DNA of 64,000 bases from Saccharomycodes ludwigii (taxonomy: Eukaryota > Ascomycota > Saccharomycetes > Saccharomycodales > Saccharomycodaceae), in NCBI RefSeq assembly GCF_020623625.1, contig NC_060206.1, positions 496,001 through 560,000 of the forward strand, in the 5' to 3' direction. The notes under the pieces are model-generated. The model was not told where the DNA came from and searched no databases. It saw only the letters and a program-made list of their open reading frames with translations. Shown here in pieces: positions 48,122 to 57,357 of this stretch (its first letter is position 1; each line of letters begins with the position of its first letter). Both the position numbers and the translations under genes were made by a program.

Positions 48122-51100
48122 ATGACACTAGATAGGCAACATCGGCCATCTGTATCTTCCTCTAGGTCATCTTATATCTCAGATAATAATGACCCATGGG
48201 ATGATGACCAATTAATAGCCATTCCAAGTTCGATAGCTTCTTTCCATCATCCACACCCTGAATTAATGCAATCCGTCTCTTCGACCTCAAACCATCTATC
48301 ACCATATGGAAGTCTCTCAATCAATGATGTTGATGATATATCTTCACGTACTCACCATCAAAACCAGCAGCACCATTCCAACTTCCACTTTTTCACCAAT
48401 GAACAAATCGAAAACGCAGAAGGATTCACCTCTACAGTTGAAAATACTGACTACTATACAGATAGCAACAATATTTTTGATAACGAATTAGGATACACAC
48501 ATGGCGGCAGTAGCGCTATAACCCAATCGAATGCTAGTTTGCGTTCCTCTTTACTAAGTTCCGGGAGCGGTATTCGACACCATACCTATGGAGCAACAGC
48601 AAATACTTCAAACGCAGCTTTGGTAAGGAATTCTAGCTCTTCAAGTTCAGCTTCAGTGAATTATGAATCACAAGAAAGAATTCCATCCTTACATGACCAC
48701 TTTGCGGGCAATAACAACATTATTGGACGCACAAATAGTAATAACAGCATTGATGATACCGGCTCTGGGTCTGGTGTTGATTCCAATAATGAAGATGAAG
48801 ATGATAACAAAAACCATAAATATCATCTGTTTGATGCTAGCAACAAGTTATTAGCCCCTAAATACCACGATAAGTTTTTTGCTGCCAAACCAAATTGCCA
48901 AGTACAGAGATTTTACATTGCCGAAGAGGATTTGGTTGTTGGTATAGCGGGATACAAAATCAGCAAGCTTCGACTAATTTTGTATTACTTACTATGTTTA
49001 TCTACTCTGGGTATTGGCTATTTAGTTTTTAGATGGTTTCCCCGTTATAAAATTAAACTGATAGGCAGCAACCAGCCCTTGGGGAAAGCTGAATTTGTGG
49101 TTGTAGAAAACGAATTGGGTGAGGTCACCACTGTTGCCGTTGAAAGAAAATGGTACAATAGATCTTTGAACTCAGTTTTAATCTCTCCGGAAAATGGAAT
49201 TTATGACAATATCGATTTGCCTATTCTAATTTCTTTTCAATATAGATTATTTACTCTAATATATTCACCTGTAGAAGATATTTTTAGAACAAATAGCAAT
49301 TGGATCGATCGTAGTTGGCAAAATTTGGAAAAATGTAAAAATGGATTAACCAACAACGTCCACGGAGATCGTATTTTATCCTTTGGCAAAAATGAGTGCA
49401 ATTTGAAGATTAAATCTATACTAGAACTAACTGTTAATGAGGCTTTACATCCATTTTATATTTTTCAAATTTTTTCGATTATATTGTGGTCTTATGATGA
49501 CTATTACTCTTATGCGATTTGTATTTTGATATTGTCTGTTTTATCCATAGCAACCACCGTTATTGAAACAAGAAAGAGTTCCGGGAAACTAGTGGAGATG
49601 TCCAACCTTAATTGTTTGGTCCGTTGTTATCGTGATGGGTTTTGGATTACTACTTCTTCATCAGATCTAGTACCAGGTGATATTTTTGAAGTCACCGATC
49701 CTGAATTAGACGCGTTCCCATGCGATTGTGTTTTACTAAGCGGCGAAGTATTGACCAATGAATCAATGTTGACCGGTGAGTCTGTTCCTGTGTCTAAAAC
49801 TCCAATTCCTTCTGAAAATTTAATGGCCCAACTTTTAATTGATTTTGAAAGCTCCAAGCTTTCTCCTCAAGTTTGCAAAAGTGTTTTATTCAATGGTACT
49901 AAGTTAGTCCGTGCAAAACCAGACCCGGAAACTCATATATCTATTGCGATGTGTGTCAGAACGGGATTTTCCACTACAAAGGGTAGTTTGATTAGATCAA
50001 TGGTTTTTCCATCGGTTTCATCCGCTGCTCAGTCGAACGATATGCAAAAGGATTCTTTTAAATACATTGGATATATGTTTATTATTGCTATGCTTGGCTT
50101 CACAATATCAGCCATTAATTTTAAGAGATTAGGTCTATCTAAAAACGTTATCATTGTGCGTGCATTAGACATTATTACAATTGTTATTCCACCTGCATTA
50201 CCGGCAACATTAACTATTGGTACCAACTTTAGTCTAGGAAGATTGAAGGAAAAATTGATTTTTTGTATTTCCCCCACAAGAATAAACATTGCTGGTAAAT
50301 TAGATGTGATGTGCTTTGACAAAACCGGGACTTTGACTGAAGATGGACTAGATGTCAGTGGTGTCAAAGAATTGAATGTTAAAAATGGTCGGTTTAATCC
50401 ACAAACTAATGTGTTTGAACAGATCGAAAATCCAGTTTTCAAAATGATTTTGCAAACGTGTCATTCCTTGAATTATCTGGAAAACGAGGGACTAGTTGGT
50501 GATCCGTTGGATCTTAAAATGTTTGAATTTACTAATAGTAAATATCATGAAGATAATGCTAACAATGATTGTTGTTTCGTTGTTGATGGTGATAAAAAGG
50601 TGCTAAAAGTTTTTGATTTTGAATCTACACTAAAAAGAATGAGTTGCTTGGTGAGTGATGTTGGTGGGCGTATGTGGGGGTTTTCCAAAGGTGCTCCTGA
50701 AGTCATTTCAACCATTTGTAAACCAGGTAGCATACCACACAACTATGAGCAAACTCTAAGGGAACATACACATAATGGTGATCGTGTTATTGCTTGTGCT
50801 GCTAAAAAAATTAGTAGCAACACAGTCTCTGCTGGTATAAATAGATCTAAGGTTGAATGTGACTTGGAGTTTTTAGGCTTTGTTATCTTTGAAAATAAAC
50901 TGAAGGCCAAAACTACTGAGACTTTATCTGTTTTGAAGGATGCAAACATTAGAACCATTATGTGCACCGGGGACAATATTCTAACTGCAGTCTCTGTTGC
51001 CAAGGAATGTGGTTTGTTGCCATCAGATCACCGCTGTTACATTTCTATTTATAATGAAGAGGCCAATGAAAAAGTTTTATGGCAAGATGTAGATGATCCT

Positions 51101-52252
51101 GAATCTTTCTTGAATGAAATCACTTTGACCCCAGCCTTAGGTACAACCCCAAAAAATTATTCCTTGGCAGTTACCGGTGATGTTTTCCGTCTAATGTTTC
51201 AAAAAAACGCCGAAATTGAAGAAATGGGGGCAACAGCTGCTGCGAATGACAGTGCTCAATTTTTATTTTCTGAAAATTACATCCAAACAGTACTACTGAA
51301 GAGTTGCATTTATGCTAGAATGTCGCCCGATGAAAAACATGAGTTGGTTGAACAATTACAAAAATTGGATTATTGTGTAGGATTTTGTGGTGACGGTGCA
51401 AACGATTGTGGTGCGTTGAAGGCTGCTAATGTTGGTATCTCTTTGTCTGAAGCAGAGGCGTCTGTAGCTGCTCCCTTTACCTCCCAAAATTTTGAAATTA
51501 GTTGCGTTTTGGATTTAATTAGAGAAGGCCGTGCCTCTTTGGTAACCTCCTTTGCATGTTTCCAATATATGTCCTTATATTCAGCGATTCAGTTTATCAC
51601 TATAACAATTTTATATGGACGTGGATCCAATTTGGGTGATTTTCAGTTTCTATTCATAGATTTGTTTCTAATTGTTCCGTTAGCCGTTACCATGTCATGG
51701 TCTAAACCATATCTGGGACCTATTGTAAAGAAAAGACCATCTGCAAACTTGGTTTCTCGCAAGATTATTTTTCCATTAGTTAGTAATATGATTATTGTAC
51801 TGGTTTTCCAGCTTATTCCCTGGGCACTTATTCAAGATATGAAGTGGTACATTAAGCCTGTTGTAGGTGACCAAGATACTGTGAATAGTAGTGACGATAC
51901 AGTATTATTTTATGTTTCTAATTTCCAGTATATTATGATTGCTGTTGTATTAAGTTTGGGCCCACCATATAGAGAACCAATGATGAAAAATGCTTGGTTT
52001 ATAATCAATGTTATAGTTGCTCTTTTAGTATGCATTTGGTTTATGTGCCTTGATCCAAACTCATGGTGGGGATCTTTAATGCAATTAACCAAAGTCCCTG
52101 TTAACTTTAAATGGGCAATAATCTTTTGGGCACTATTCAATTATTTAATGCACATTGTTATTCCTAGAAAACTGAGAACATTGTTCAAGAAGAAACAAAG
52201 TAGCAAAAAATATAAACATTTGCTGCTAAGGGAACGTACTTTATCTGTGTAA
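48122..52252 (+). CDS. YPK9: Ypk9, vacuolar P5B-type ATPase
   Basis: 1376 aa (S. cerevisiae Ypk9 1472). The yeast orthologue of human ATP13A2, a vacuolar P5B ATPase tied to metal and polyamine tolerance. A cytosolic Ser/Asn/Asp-rich N-terminus (1-250) precedes the conserved core. Visible: actuator loop TGES (551-554), the P5B membrane signature PPALP (690-694), phosphorylation site DKTGTLT (Asp733), and hinge GDGANDCGALKAA (near 1090). Hydrophobic segments lie on both sides, with six at the C-terminus. PPALP, not PPxxP of P5A, identifies the B class. Lies next to the YOR292C homologue as in S. cerevisiae. Confidence 0.95.
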   Translation: MTLDRQHRPSVSSSRSSYISDNNDPWDDDQLIAIPSSIASFHHPHPELMQSVSSTSNHLSPYGSLSINDVDDISSRTHHQNQQHHSNFHFFTNEQIENAEGFTSTVENTDYYTDSNNIFDNELGYTHGGSSAITQSNASLRSSLLSSGSGIRHHTYGATANTSNAALVRNSSSSSSASVNYESQERIPSLHDHFAGNNNIIGRTNSNNSIDDTGSGSGVDSNNEDEDDNKNHKYHLFDASNKLLAPKYHDKFFAAKPNCQVQRFYIAEEDLVVGIAGYKISKLRLILYYLLCLSTLGIGYLVFRWFPRYKIKLIGSNQPLGKAEFVVVENELGEVTTVAVERKWYNRSLNSVLISPENGIYDNIDLPILISFQYRLFTLIYSPVEDIFRTNSNWIDRSWQNLEKCKNGLTNNVHGDRILSFGKNECNLKIKSILELTVNEALHPFYIFQIFSIILWSYDDYYSYAICILILSVLSIATTVIETRKSSGKLVEMSNLNCLVRCYRDGFWITTSSSDLVPGDIFEVTDPELDAFPCDCVLLSGEVLTNESMLTGESVPVSKTPIPSENLMAQLLIDFESSKLSPQVCKSVLFNGTKLVRAKPDPETHISIAMCVRTGFSTTKGSLIRSMVFPSVSSAAQSNDMQKDSFKYIGYMFIIAMLGFTISAINFKRLGLSKNVIIVRALDIITIVIPPALPATLTIGTNFSLGRLKEKLIFCISPTRINIAGKLDVMCFDKTGTLTEDGLDVSGVKELNVKNGRFNPQTNVFEQIENPVFKMILQTCHSLNYLENEGLVGDPLDLKMFEFTNSKYHEDNANNDCCFVVDGDKKVLKVFDFESTLKRMSCLVSDVGGRMWGFSKGAPEVISTICKPGSIPHNYEQTLREHTHNGDRVIACAAKKISSNTVSAGINRSKVECDLEFLGFVIFENKLKAKTTETLSVLKDANIRTIMCTGDNILTAVSVAKECGLLPSDHRCYISIYNEEANEKVLWQDVDDPESFLNEITLTPALGTTPKNYSLAVTGDVFRLMFQKNAEIEEMGATAAANDSAQFLFSENYIQTVLLKSCIYARMSPDEKHELVEQLQKLDYCVGFCGDGANDCGALKAANVGISLSEAEASVAAPFTSQNFEISCVLDLIREGRASLVTSFACFQYMSLYSAIQFITITILYGRGSNLGDFQFLFIDLFLIVPLAVTMSWSKPYLGPIVKKRPSANLVSRKIIFPLVSNMIIVLVFQLIPWALIQDMKWYIKPVVGDQDTVNSSDDTVLFYVSNFQYIMIAVVLSLGPPYREPMMKNAWFIINVIVALLVCIWFMCLDPNSWWGSLMQLTKVPVNFKWAIIFWALFNYLMHIVIPRKLRTLFKKKQSSKKYKHLLLRERTLSV

Positions 52253-52330
52253 TCTTTTTTTATAATTTTTATTTCTCTCCTCTTTTACAGAAAAGGAAAA
52301 TATTATTATATTTATAGATATATAATGTTT

Positions 52331-53296
52331 TTAAATCTTTCTTGCTTGTGACGCGTTTCTCATGCTTAAAAAACAATTCCATAAAACGCCTACAGATGAA
52401 CTAAACACTATCTGAAATTGCCTTGGAATAAATGAAAAATTGATTAACTGAACAGCCGGCCAGACAGCATAATTTGCCCCCAATGTTGATACATAAATGT
52501 CTTTGATTTTCTCTTTAAAAGTGTCATCATTTCCATGTTCCATGATATAATTTGAATAACAAAAAAAAGAGTATAAAGAAACAGGAGAATAAACCAATTG
52601 GTCTGATAAAACTCTTTCAAAAACTTGAACAACAGATGGATCATCTGTATATAAAAAATTTAAAAATTTATACCATGGACATTGAAAAAAAGAAAGAAAC
52701 CAGCCCCAAAATGTAAAACAAACCCAGCGATGAAAATCAAATTGACTGCGGTAACAACTATTATTATCATTGACATTTTCTGATATGACTGGCCTAATGC
52801 TCTCCACAGTACGCAATGGTTCTAAGTGTAAATCATCCATATCATTATGAGTGCTATAGTCAGATGCTGGGCGGTTATAATTATCCCCATTGGCAAAACG
52901 ACTTGCAGAAATGTATAATGTCCTTGAATATATTATTTGGGCTAGAGCATCTGATATTCCAAATAAAAGAAAGTTTGTTAGCATATTGGCAAGTAGCGCT
53001 GATTTATTATAAACATTTTTATACCAAAATAAAAAACTGCTTACTAGCAACGATCCCCATATGGTTAATATTAGCCAATGGACAATTGAGGCACCATAAA
53101 TCACAGGTACATTGAAATGTATGGTATCCAATCTATGTTTGAATTTTGACAAGTAATAATAAAATTTATATGTTAATTTTTCCTTAATTGTTATATTTGT
53201 TGAATCTGAATTGTTATGTGATACATTGTCATTCGTAGCATCGGTATTTTCATAATGTATTATTATTTGATCAGATCCAAACAGTTGGATAGGCAT
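52331..53296 (-). CDS. Mpv17/PMP22-family membrane protein (YOR292C homologue)
   Basis: 321 aa (S. cerevisiae YOR292C about 309). Members are small integral membrane proteins of mitochondria, peroxisomes or vacuole; a channel role has been proposed for some. Four hydrophobic segments are visible: about 70-90, 100-120, 190-210 and 275-305. The family block FTFWGWFLSFFQCPWYKFLN leads to a conserved C-terminus with YAVWPAVQLINFSFIP and then RQFQIVFSSSVGVLWNCFLS, a classic Mpv17 signature. Convergent with YPK9, as YOR291W-YOR292C. Exact substrate and compartment are not shown. Confidence 0.92.
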   Translation of the reverse strand: MPIQLFGSDQIIIHYENTDATNDNVSHNNSDSTNITIKEKLTYKFYYYLSKFKHRLDTIHFNVPVIYGASIVHWLILTIWGSLLVSSFLFWYKNVYNKSALLANMLTNFLLFGISDALAQIIYSRTLYISASRFANGDNYNRPASDYSTHNDMDDLHLEPLRTVESIRPVISENVNDNNSCYRSQFDFHRWVCFTFWGWFLSFFQCPWYKFLNFLYTDDPSVVQVFERVLSDQLVYSPVSLYSFFCYSNYIMEHGNDDTFKEKIKDIYVSTLGANYAVWPAVQLINFSFIPRQFQIVFSSSVGVLWNCFLSMRNASQARKI

Positions 53297-54112
53297 TTTT
53301 TTTTTTTTTTTTTTTTGTCTTTTGGATTCAAATATATTTATTTGACTATGTCTTTTTTTATTTTTGGAAAGGTGAATTTCTAGGGATTTTTACAATTTGA
53401 TTGATATTAAGAAATTGTCTGCTTTTGACTACACGAAAACGCCATGATATTTGATTATTATTTTTTTTTAATTTTTTTTTTTAATTTTTTTTTAAATTAA
53501 AAAGCCCTTTATTTGGGCTATATACATAAAATGTTAAATAATTTTGGTTTTGTGACATTATATGCACCTGTACATGTTTTAGTTTTTGAATTTTTTTTTG
53601 TCTACAACATCGATCTAAGAAAAAATAAGTTTGTTTTTTGTTGTAAACAACATTGGCTCTCTGCCTTTATATTTAACCCACAAAATGATCGTAAAAGATA
53701 CAATTTTTATTTTATTTCTGTTATTCTTGCCTTTTTCCCTGTGTACATTTTTTTTTTTTTTTTTTTTTCAATAAAGAATTTCCATAATTATTTTCTTTCT
53801 GAAAGAATTTTGTTTGACGTTGTTGAGTTAGCGCACTTTATGACAATTTGACATTTAGCACAACATTTTACTGGTTTAAATTATCGAATCTTTTAAACTT
53901 TTTTTTCTCTTTATTTTTTTTTTTTGTTTTTTTTTTTTTTATTTATCAAAATCTTTATTTCATCTAACTTCGATACTATCTAAAATTCTCAGCCTATTTC
54001 CCATCATATTTTACTTTTTTTTTTTCTCGATTACTCTTTTTTGTAACTTCTCAATTAAACTGTATTACAAAGAACCAAAAAAATTAAGGTATAATAACAT
54101 CAAGTAGTCACC
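53297..54112. other. Divergent promoter, YOR292C homologue / RPS10
   Basis: 816 bp, many T runs; a Rap1-like site is listed at 53564. CCCTGTGTACATT at about 53738-53750 is a weaker second candidate. Small open frames are T-run shadows. No gene. Confidence 0.6.
53564..53576 (+). promoter_or_regulatory. Rap1-like site upstream of RPS10
   Basis: GCACCTGTACATG approximates the Rap1 consensus CACCYRTACAY, about 540 bp before the RPS10 ATG. Both ribosomal-protein genes in the window have such a site at a similar, rather long distance, which adds weight. Confidence 0.4.
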
Positions 54113-55183
54113 ATGTTGATTCCAAAGGAAGATAGAACTTTGATTCATAAGCAATTATTTCAAGGTACGTTACAATTACCCTTTATAAGTTATATATAGA
54201 TAACTTGACTCTAAGTTAAAAGAGAGGAGCATCAAAACATTTCTAAATTTGATAAAGTGTGTGTGTGATACTAAAAATAATCTCCAAGTTTGCCATGTAT
54301 AAGGATAATTTAAAAATTATAATGATTAATGATTTTCAAGTGTTATATCGACAGGATATATGAATGTCTGTTGTAAAAAATAAAAATTAGGGTGCATATC
54401 GAGAGTTTATTAATGGTTATGTGTTGCTGTGTATGCTAACAGCTTTCCTATAAAAGATTGATAGATTTTAGAAAAAGACATAAGAATTGAAAACTGGGAA
54501 GATCAATTTAAAAAAAAACAATTCAAAGATATTGTATCTGAAAATAAACCTTTTGACAGTTAATGTGATTAAAATAGGAAATTTGAATTAGAAAAAAAAA
54601 GAAAAACTTTCCACAGAATTGATGGTGGGAAAATCTTATTACTGGAAATTTGGAGAAAGTTTCAGCAAATGTAGGCTAAAAAATGAGTTTATTTTATTTT
54701 TTTATCATCGCATTATGTTTGCATTTTATCTCATGCACATCACACATGTATTACTAAATTTTTTTTGAAGAAAGATACTCCAACTCATTAATTAGGTTAA
54801 ATTTTTACCTTTTTACTAACTTTTAAATTTTTATTCAACTCTATTAACTTTCTTTTTAATGGGCCATGTTTTTTGGAACTTAGGAAGAATAGGATTGGAC
54901 AAATAAATTTTATATAGAAGGTGTTTTGGTTGCCAAGAAAGATTACAACCAAGCCAAACATGAAGAGGTTGACACCAAAAACTTGTATGTCATTAAGGCT
55001 ATGCAATCTTTGACTTCTAAAGGTTACGTTAAGACCCAATTCTCATGGCAATACTACTACTACACCTTGACTGAAGAAGGTGTTGAATACTTGAGAGATT
55101 ATTTGCACTTGCCAGAAAGTGTTGTTCCAGGTACTTACTTGCAAAACAACGCTAGTAACCCAAGACAAGCTAAGAGATACTAA
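54113..55183 (+). CDS. RPS10: Ribosomal protein eS10 (Rps10), one intron
   Basis: 105 aa after splicing, the same length as S. cerevisiae Rps10A. Exon 1 is 54113-54164 ([17 protein letters not shown] plus one base) and exon 2 is 54918-55183 ([20 protein letters not shown] onward). The donor is GTACGT, the branch TACTAAC at 54814-54820, the acceptor ATATAG. The intron sits after the first base of codon 18, the position used in S. cerevisiae. Rps10 is a 40S beak protein near the mRNA entry, with a winged-helix fold and a flexible tail ([11 protein letters not shown]). It is the single copy corresponding to RPS10A (YOR293W) and RPS10B (YMR230W). Confidence 0.98.
54165..54917 (+). other. RPS10 intron, 753 bp
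   Basis: GTACGT donor, TACTAAC branch (54814-54820), ATATAG acceptor; about 100 bases from branch to acceptor. Longer than most yeast RP introns. No snoRNA boxes seen. Confidence 0.95.
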
Positions 55184-55747
55184 GCTGTTTTTATACCAAT
55201 AGTATAACTTCAGTTTTTTTTTTTTTTGCTTAACTTTAATCTTTTGACAAAGATGGTCTCAAAAATATAACTCTATATTTCTATTATAAGGTATATAAAT
55301 TTTATAATAATAATAAGTATTTTATTCATTATACATAGCTTAATATTTGTCGAGCTGACGAGTGTAAAACTGTGCCGAGTTTTTATGTGCCGAGTTTTTA
55401 TGAACCGAGCAAAGTGGAAAAATGTTTTTTTAATTTTATTATTTTCTACAAGTCCGAGATACCGAATTCTTGCAATATATTTTCGGGTGGGTGGGTGTTT
55501 TGATCAAGGACCAAAATTTTTTTTTTTTTTTTAAAAAAATTTCAGCTTAAATTTTAAAGCTGGCTCAAAAAGGAAAAAAAAGTTTTTTTTTTTTTTCCCG
55601 GCACTTTTCCATTCTTCCAACAAGCATATCTGCTAACTTCATATCTGCTAACCCAACTCTACACATACTCGTTTTCAGAAAGAAACATCAAGCAGGGAGT
55701 AGTTTTGTATATTGTCACTCTCATATTATATTTTTTAGATTATACAC
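55184..55747. other. Intergenic, RPS10-PEF1
   Basis: No gene. The middle carries a 15-bp tandem repeat and further CCGA motifs (listed at 55372). GTGGGTGGGTG near 55487-55497 is an unusual G-rich patch. A T run and A run precede the PEF1 leader. Confidence 0.6.
55372..55410. repeat. 15-bp tandem repeat with CCGAG cores
   Basis: GTGCCGAGTTTTTAT occurs twice back to back (55372-55386, 55387-55401), followed by a third diverged core GAACCGAGC. TCCGAG (55453), ACCGAA (55461) and TTCGGG (about 55481) follow. All lie 265-375 bp upstream of PEF1. Confidence 0.75.
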
Positions 55748-56812
55748 ATGGGCAAGAAGATTATAAATTATGTTGGCGGGGACAACTTACCTTTATATTC
55801 AACACCAGAACAATCATTGGAAGAAAGTAAACAACAAGAAGAAGAAGAACGTAGAAGAAAACTAAAATATGACTTATACATCCAAAAACAGCAACAAATT
55901 CGGCGCAAAGAGATTCTAAAAAAACAGATGGAAGCTGCTGCTGCAGTTGCCTCTTCCTCGTCCGCATCATCATCTCCCGTATCAACAAGTAGAATAAATA
56001 GCTTAAATAGTGAAGTGAGCAATCATAATGGTATGCCTAATTCACCAAGTAATAAACCAGCTTCAGTTGCGCCTTACAGACTTTCTTCTTCAAATATTAA
56101 TTATACTGATAGCTACAATGGTAGCACAGGCAGTGTCAATACAAACAATAGTGACAGGCCACTGCCGCCTCCTTGTAGAACAAGACCGCCTCCGGATATA
56201 TCAAACTGCTCAACACAACCACACTCTATACAAAAAACTTCACCGGATACTACAGTTGCTGGCAAAAACAATAATAGTGAGGCTGTCGCCGAACTGGCAA
56301 CCAATTTATTTCATAGATTCGATGTTAAAAAGTCAGGAAGGTTATCAGTTAGTGATTTACAAAAAGTCTTACAAAACGATGATTCTTCGCCCTTTGGTTT
56401 TTCGTCAGTTGACTCCTTAGTGAATTTATTCGGAGTCAGTCGATTTGGTAGCCTAAATTTAAATGAGTTTATATATATGTATCATAAGATTAAAGGTTGG
56501 AGAGAAATTTATATTGCATGTGATGTAAATTTATCGCATACTTTAACTGTTTTAGAGTTTTCTCAAGCCATCAAAGATATGGGGTACAGAATCTCAGTTG
56601 AAGTTATAGAAAACTTGTTTGATCAGTTTGCGGAATACAAGGATGGAACAAAATGTTTAAAGTTTGATAAATTTGTAGAAAGTGTTGTTTGGTTGATAAG
56701 GTTGACGAAAGTTTTCCGGAAATATGACGAAAATAGTAATGGGATAGCTATAATTCATTACAAAGATTTTATTGATATTGCGTTGTATCTGGGTAAATTT
56801 TTACCTCATTGA
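55748..56812 (+). CDS. PEF1: Pef1, penta-EF-hand calcium-binding protein
   Basis: 354 aa (S. cerevisiae Pef1 335). An ALG-2-related, Ca2+/Zn2+-binding protein implicated in polar budding. The N-terminal block KIINYVGGDNLPLYSTPEQS matches remembered yeast Pef1. A Glu/Arg-rich helix (25-65), a Ser/Ala/Asn/Pro-rich linker (65-175) and the EF-hand domain (about 180-354) follow. The first hand is RFDVKKSGRLSVSDLQKVL; later hands (YDENSNGIAIIHYKDF) keep the spacing. The second residue is Gly (MGKK), so N-myristoylation is possible. With SPR3 next, this reproduces YGR058W-YGR059W. Confidence 0.92.
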   Translation: MGKKIINYVGGDNLPLYSTPEQSLEESKQQEEEERRRKLKYDLYIQKQQQIRRKEILKKQMEAAAAVASSSSASSSPVSTSRINSLNSEVSNHNGMPNSPSNKPASVAPYRLSSSNINYTDSYNGSTGSVNTNNSDRPLPPPCRTRPPPDISNCSTQPHSIQKTSPDTTVAGKNNNSEAVAELATNLFHRFDVKKSGRLSVSDLQKVLQNDDSSPFGFSSVDSLVNLFGVSRFGSLNLNEFIYMYHKIKGWREIYIACDVNLSHTLTVLEFSQAIKDMGYRISVEVIENLFDQFAEYKDGTKCLKFDKFVESVVWLIRLTKVFRKYDENSNGIAIIHYKDFIDIALYLGKFLPH

Positions 56813-57142
56813 TAGTTGGGTTAATGAGATGTGACAAAGGGTATAAAACCTAAACCCTTTATTTTTGGACGATTGCCATTACTAGGTTCATCTTTAAGAT
56901 ATATATATATATGTGTTTAAAAAAGTCAGCTATAGTTTAATAAAATAATGATATTTTACTTGTTATTGTAGCTAATATGTCTTCTTTAAATAGTGTATGA
57001 CATTTATCTTTTTTTTTTTTAATAATTGCTGTCTTATAGACGGTTTTGTTGCATTTTAACGTAGAATTTGCAATGAATTTTTATCCAAAACGGCGAGGGG
57101 AAATGTCAGGTTGATAAGAAATGGTAATTTTGTGTCAGTGTT

Positions 57143-57177
<35 letters not shown>

Positions 57178-57357
57178 CCTAATCCTGACAATTAGCTACC
57201 TTAAAATAAAATATTATTGCCAGTTATTGAATCGTCATTTTCTTTTCCATACAGTAACTAGAATTCTATTAAACATATATATATATATATATGTTTCAAT
57301 ATTGAGATCCGAATAAAACTAGACTACAAAAATCAAACAAAAAAAAAAAAAAAAAAA
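56813..57357. other. Intergenic, PEF1-SPR3
   Basis: No gene. It contains a T32 run (57146-57177), a Ndt80-type site (listed), a (TA)n stretch near 57275-57292 and a TCCGAA motif at about 57308. The A19 run at 57339-57357 abuts the SPR3 start codon. Confidence 0.65.
57128..57136 (-). promoter_or_regulatory. Middle sporulation element (Ndt80 site) upstream of SPR3
   Basis: On the minus strand it reads GACACAAAA, a full match to the MSE consensus GNCRCAAAW, 222 bp before the ATG. S. cerevisiae SPR3 is switched on by Ndt80 through an MSE in middle sporulation, so site and gene agree. Confidence 0.6.

Noticed and set aside
53513-53851. 112-codon frame before RPS10
   Set aside because: Starts at a TTG rather than ATG and is Phe-rich from T runs; it lies over the RPS10 promoter.
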